DNA of 10,707 nt, from the NCBI GenBank assembly GCA_003219345.1, contig QHOP01000124.1, forward strand, positions 1 through 10,707, in the 5' to 3' direction. The notes under the pieces are model-generated. The model did not search any database and was not told the origin of the DNA. It saw only the letters and a list, made by a program, of their open reading frames with translations. The translations under genes were made by a program, and so were the position numbers. Origin of the DNA: Verrucomicrobiota bacterium. GTDB lineage: Bacteria; Verrucomicrobiota; Verrucomicrobiia; Limisphaerales; AV2. Positions 8,113 through 10,707 of this stretch are shown here, piece by piece. The first letter of the stretch is position 1; each line of letters starts with the position of its first letter.

Positions 8113-9047
8113 AAGTCCGAAACGAATTGACGTTGTCGAGGCGGGAGTTGTCCGATTCCCAGAAGGCGTTGTTGGAAAAACGCCTCCAAGGTGCGCTTAA
8201 CGCCGCCGGGAAGAGGTGCGAGCGACCGGTAATTCCACACCGCGCGCAAGGGGAAAACCTGCCGCTTTCCTACGCTCAACAGCGGCTCTGGTTTCTCGAC
8301 CGCCTGGAGCCGGGCAGTTCGGTCTATAACCTTTGCCAGGCCGTGAGGTTGACGGGCGCGCTCAACGTCGCCGCGCTGGAACGAAGCCTCAACGAAATCA
8401 TCCGGCGACACGAAGTCCTGCGTGCGAACTTTATCGAGAGCGACGGGAATCCGGCACAGACGATTGCCGGGAATCGGACCCTGAAGTTGCAAGCGACTGA
8501 TCTGGGCCGGGTGCCCGGCGGGCGGCGCGAGGAGGAATTGAGGCTGGCGCTTGAGGCAGAAGCTCGAAAACCGTTCGATTTGTCGGGCGATTTGCTGCTG
8601 CGCGCGTTGTTGATCCAACTCGAAGCCAACGAACACGTGCTGCAGATAACCATGCACCACATCGTGTCTGATGGCTGGTCGATCGGCGTTCTCTTCCGCG
8701 AACTGGCCGCCCATTACGACTCTTTCCGCTCCGGAACGCCGCCGGCGTTGCCCGAGCTGCCCATCCAATACACCGACTATGCGCTCTGGGAACGGGACTC
8801 GCTCAGGGGTGCGGCGTTGGAACGCCAACTGGCTTACTGGAGAAAACAATTGAGTGGCACCCTTCCGATCCTCGATTTGCCGACGGACCGGCCGCGTCCA
8901 GCGGTACAAAGCTTGCGCGGCGCGACCGAAACGCTTCAGCTTCCACCGGCGTTGACCCAGGCGCTCAGCACCGTTACACCCGCCAGGAAGACGTCCTGGT
9001 CGGCTCTGTCGTCGCTGGCCGAAACCAGTTGGATCTGGAGAACCTGA
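8109..9047 (+). CDS. NRPS condensation domain, N-terminal half (first fragment)
   Basis: This reading frame encodes 312 residues, of which the first 286 (to base 8966) match a condensation domain. It begins with a helical leader (LSDSQKALLEKRLQG), then SYAQQRLWFLDRL (C1), RRHEVLRANF (C2) and MHHIVSDGWS (C3) with the pair His183-His184 and Asp188, and YWRKQLSG with LDLPTDRPRP (C4). The catalytic histidine motif is intact. With no epimerase upstream and the SYAQQRLWFLDRL signature, it looks like an LCL-type domain joining two L-residues. From 8967 on, the translation (STVTPARKTSW...) is out of frame and ends at a TGA at 9045-9047; this tail is not native. Half a C domain alone should not be active. 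Confidence 0.85.
   Translation: MKVRNELTLSRRELSDSQKALLEKRLQGALNAAGKRCERPVIPHRAQGENLPLSYAQQRLWFLDRLEPGSSVYNLCQAVRLTGALNVAALERSLNEIIRRHEVLRANFIESDGNPAQTIAGNRTLKLQATDLGRVPGGRREEELRLALEAEARKPFDLSGDLLLRALLIQLEANEHVLQITMHHIVSDGWSIGVLFRELAAHYDSFRSGTPPALPELPIQYTDYALWERDSLRGAALERQLAYWRKQLSGTLPILDLPTDRPRPAVQSLRGATETLQLPPALTQALSTVTPARKTSWSALSSLAETSWIWRT
8964..8971 (+). other. First lesion: deletion-type frameshift in the C domain
   Basis: The codons for LTQAL end at 8966 in the first frame. Two spare bases follow (8967-8968), then HRYTRQEDVLVGS begins at 8969 in another frame. Comparison with the C domain of the preceding gene shows 23 residues between the equivalent points (LAAAV and HRLSGQDD), so about 69 bases are expected where two remain. 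The missing part is the helix-rich stretch before the GQDD-type motif. Confidence 0.8.
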
Positions 9048-10123
9048 TCGGTTTCTTCGTCAACACGCTGGTTTTCCGCGGTGACCTGGCAGGCGACCCG
9101 ACGTTCCGGGGATTGCTTCAGCGTGTACGCGAAGACGCGCTCAGCGCATTTGCTCATCAGGATTTGCCGTTCGAGAAACTGGTGCAGGAACTGCAGCCGG
9201 AACGGACCCTCAGCCGCAATCCCCTGTTCCAGGTCATGTTCGTGTTGCAGAACACGCCGATGGCGCCGGGGCAATTGCCAGGACTGCAACTGCAGCCGAT
9301 CGACGTGGACTGCGGCACTGCCAAGTTCGATTTGACCCTGTCCCTGATGGAAACACCCCAAGGGCTCCGCGCGGCACTGGAATACAACCTCGACTTGTTT
9401 GAGCGCGACACCATCGCCCGGATGCTCGGCCATTTTCAGACATTGTTGGAAGCCGTGGCCGCCGATCCTGGTCAAAAGCTTTCAGACCTGCCGCTGCTGA
9501 AGAAGGCCGAACGACGCCAGCTCCTGGTCGAGTGGAACAACACCACCACGGCTTATCCAAGGAACAAGACTATTCCACAACTTTTCGATGAACAGGTGGT
9601 CCGGACCCCGGACGCGGTCGCTGTGGAGTTCAACAACCGCCAGTGGACCTATCGTGAACTCGACTCGCGCGCCAACCAACTGGCGAACTTCCTGCGCAAA
9701 CATGGCGTGGGGCCGGATGTCCTGGTCGGCATCTGCATGGAACGGTCATTGGAGATGGTGGTCGCATTGGTCGGAATTTTGAAAGCCGGCGGCGCGTACG
9801 TATCGCTCGACCCGACTTATCCAAAGGAGCGTCTGGCGTTCATGCTGGAGGATACTCGAACACCGGTGCTCTTGACGCAGGAACGATTGGGTGGTCTGCC
9901 TGGACAGCGACTGGGAAGGCGTCGCCCGCCAGAGCACCACGGCCCCGTCACAAGAAATAAGGCCGCACAACCTGTCTTATGTGAGCTACACTTCGGGCTC
10001 CACCGGCAGGCCCAAAGGTGTTTGTGTGACACATCGCGGCGTGGTGCGATTGGTCAAGGGAACCGATTTCGCCCGCTTCGATGCCGGCGACGTGTTTCTC
10101 CAATTCGCGCCGGTGGCGTTTGA
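8969..10123 (+). CDS. NRPS C-domain C-terminal half and start of A domain (second fragment)
   Basis: The genuine part is 8969-9889, 307 codons; the remainder to the TGA at 10121-10123 is out of frame. It begins with RYTRQEDVLVGS and AGRNQLDLENLIGFF (C5), continues with AHQDLPFEKLVQEL (C6) and NPLFQVMFVLQN (C7), and passes the LLVEWNNT linker. It then opens an A domain with TYRELDSRANQLA (A1) and LKAGGAYVSLDPTYP (A2). The A2 core has Ser where Pro is usual (YVPLDP). No ATG lies near its start; gene callers would likely use a TTG at 9029. It is a fragment of the same module, not a separate gene. Confidence 0.8.
   Translation, partial: HRYTRQEDVLVGSVVAGRNQLDLENLIGFFVNTLVFRGDLAGDPTFRGLLQRVREDALSAFAHQDLPFEKLVQELQPERTLSRNPLFQVMFVLQNTPMAPGQLPGLQLQPIDVDCGTAKFDLTLSLMETPQGLRAALEYNLDLFERDTIARMLGHFQTLLEAVAADPGQKLSDLPLLKKAERRQLLVEWNNTTTAYPRNKTIPQLFDEQVVRTPDAVAVEFNNRQWTYRELDSRANQLANFLRKHGVGPDVLVGICMERSLEMVVALVGILKAGGAYVSLDPTYPKERLAFMLEDTRTPVLLTQERLGGLPGQRLGRRRPPEHHGPVTRNKAAQPVLCELHFGLHRQAQRCLCDTSRRGAIGQGNRFRPLRCRRRVSPIRAGGV
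9887..9893 (+). other. Second lesion: frameshift in the A2-A3 linker of the A domain
   Basis: LLTQERL ends at base 9889 and VVCLDSDWEGVA begins at 9891 in a different frame, leaving one stray base. In the other two A domains of this window 14 and 16 residues lie between TQ and VCLD; here only about four or five remain. Roughly 30 bases are missing. This linker varies in length between A domains, so the exact size is uncertain. Confidence 0.75.
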
Positions 10124-10707
10124 CGCCTCGACGCTGGAAATCTGGGGGCCGCTGTTGAACGGGGGGCGGCTCGTGGTTTTTCCGCCGGGTGCGCCCTCGC
10201 TGACCGAGTTGGGCGAAGTGATCCAAAAGCATAAAATCACCACGCTCTGGCTGACGGCCGGCTTGTTCCATCAGATCGTCGAAGAACAGCTCGATTGCCT
10301 TAATGATGTGCGCCAGCTTCTGGCTGGAGGCGATGTCCTGTCCGTGCCCCATGTCGCGCGCGCGCTGGCGAAGCTCGGCCGCACGCACTTGATTAATGGT
10401 TACGGTCCGACGGAGAACACCACCTTCACCTGCTGCCATCGCATCTCCCCGCCACAGCCAGGGGACCGCTCAATTCCGATTGGCCGGCCGGTTGCCCACA
10501 CTCAGGTTTACATCCTCCACCGGCATTTGCAGCCGGTGCCGATCGGCGTTCCGGGCGAGTTATACGCCGGCGGCGACGGCCTGGCCCGGAATTATCTGAA
10601 TCGTCCGGAGCTGACCGCCGAGAAATTTGTTCCGCACCCGTTCACCGACGAACCCGGGGCCTGTCTGTATCGCACGGGCGACCGGGCCCGCTGGTTGCCG
10701 GACGGCA
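9891..10707 (+). CDS. NRPS adenylation domain core, Val-like (third fragment, partial)
   Basis: The frame is open from 9891 through the right edge, 272 codons, with no start of its own. It supplies the rest of the A domain: NLSYVSYTSGSTGRPKGV (A3), FDASTLEIW (A4, the Asp codon at 10122-10124), INGYGPTENTTF (A5), GGDGLARNYLNRPELT (A6) and YRTGDRARWLPDG (A7), where the window ends. Hand alignment to GrsA PheA gives D-A-L-W-L-G-G-T-F with the final Lys beyond the window, close to the valine code I recall (DAFWIGGTFK). Some cores depart from usual (YVSYTSGS for YVIYTSGS, LARNYLN for LARGYLN), which may be natural variation. A8-A10 and the PCP should follow downstream. Confidence 0.85.
   Translation, partial: MVCLDSDWEGVARQSTTAPSQEIRPHNLSYVSYTSGSTGRPKGVCVTHRGVVRLVKGTDFARFDAGDVFLQFAPVAFDASTLEIWGPLLNGGRLVVFPPGAPSLTELGEVIQKHKITTLWLTAGLFHQIVEEQLDCLNDVRQLLAGGDVLSVPHVARALAKLGRTHLINGYGPTENTTFTCCHRISPPQPGDRSIPIGRPVAHTQVYILHRHLQPVPIGVPGELYAGGDGLARNYLNRPELTAEKFVPHPFTDEPGACLYRTGDRARWLPDG

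Larger units (their letters stand above)
8109..10707 (+). pseudogene. NRPS gene, C-A..., broken by two frameshifts and cut by the window end
   Basis: Homology to one NRPS module runs continuously from a short N-terminal helix through a condensation domain into an adenylation domain, but in three successive reading-frame pieces: 8109-8966, 8969-9889 and 9891 to the window end. Each junction also lacks residues that the domain family has, so these are deletions rather than single-base slips: about 67 bases at the first and roughly 30 at the second. The first piece and the last are in the same frame, so the two lesions cancel in frame but leave the middle shifted. As written, translation from 8109 stops at 9047 and no intact module is made. 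Either the gene is decaying or the assembly dropped sequence; an intact gene in the organism is quite possible. It is coupled to the upstream gene by ATGA and continues beyond the window. Confidence 0.75.

Noticed and set aside
8955..8985. Programmed ribosomal frameshifting in the third gene
   Set aside because: There is no slippery heptamer at the junction, and residues are missing as well as shifted, which recoding would not restore.
9029..10123. A separate gene starting at the TTG at 9029
   Set aside because: Homology to the C domain begins earlier, at 8969, and joins the previous fragment. This is the middle of one broken NRPS gene, and the last 230 or so bases of the frame are not native.
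1..10707. CRISPR arrays, tRNA or rRNA genes, insertion sequences, riboswitches or terminators
   Set aside because: The window is continuous NRPS-PKS coding sequence. I saw no spaced direct repeats, transposase, cloverleaf or hairpin followed by a T-run.

Overview
This window is a central piece of a hybrid non-ribosomal peptide synthetase / polyketide synthase (NRPS-PKS) gene cluster. Three large genes lie head to tail on the + strand. The DNA is coding from end to end: there is no intergenic stretch, no RNA gene, and no promoter or terminator that I can support. The genes are joined by two ATGA stop/start overlaps (1777-1780 and 8109-8112), so they look like one translationally coupled operon. 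The first gene enters already open at base 2 and the third runs off the right end.

Layout: (1) 2-1780 is the 3' end of an NRPS gene, an adenylation (A) domain read as glycine-like plus a carrier (PCP) domain and a charged C-terminal tail. (2) 1777-8112 encodes one 2111-residue protein with the order KS-AT-ACP-C-A-PCP. It is a polyketide module with a malonyl-type AT and no reductive domains, followed by an NRPS module whose A domain reads as alanine-like. (3) 8109-10707 is the start of another NRPS module, C-A, with a valine-like A domain. It is broken by two deletion-like frameshifts, near 8966-8969 (about 67 bases missing from the C domain) and near 9889-9891 (roughly 30 bases missing from the A-domain linker).

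Working model (inference): a glycyl or peptidyl-glycyl chain on the gene-1 PCP passes to the KS of gene 2 and is extended by one malonate without reduction. It is then condensed with alanine, and then with valine if gene 3, or its unbroken form, is functional. The N-terminal loading modules and any thioesterase lie outside the window.

Organism: GC content is moderate to high (about 60 % by eye). The style is that of a Gram-negative or environmental bacterium (Verrucomicrobiota, Acidobacteriota, Planctomycetota or Myxococcota would all fit) with domain sequences close to those of cyanobacterial and myxobacterial hybrid clusters. The sequence alone does not fix the phylum. The multi-base deletions could be real decay or assembly collapse between paralogous domains; reads are needed to tell.
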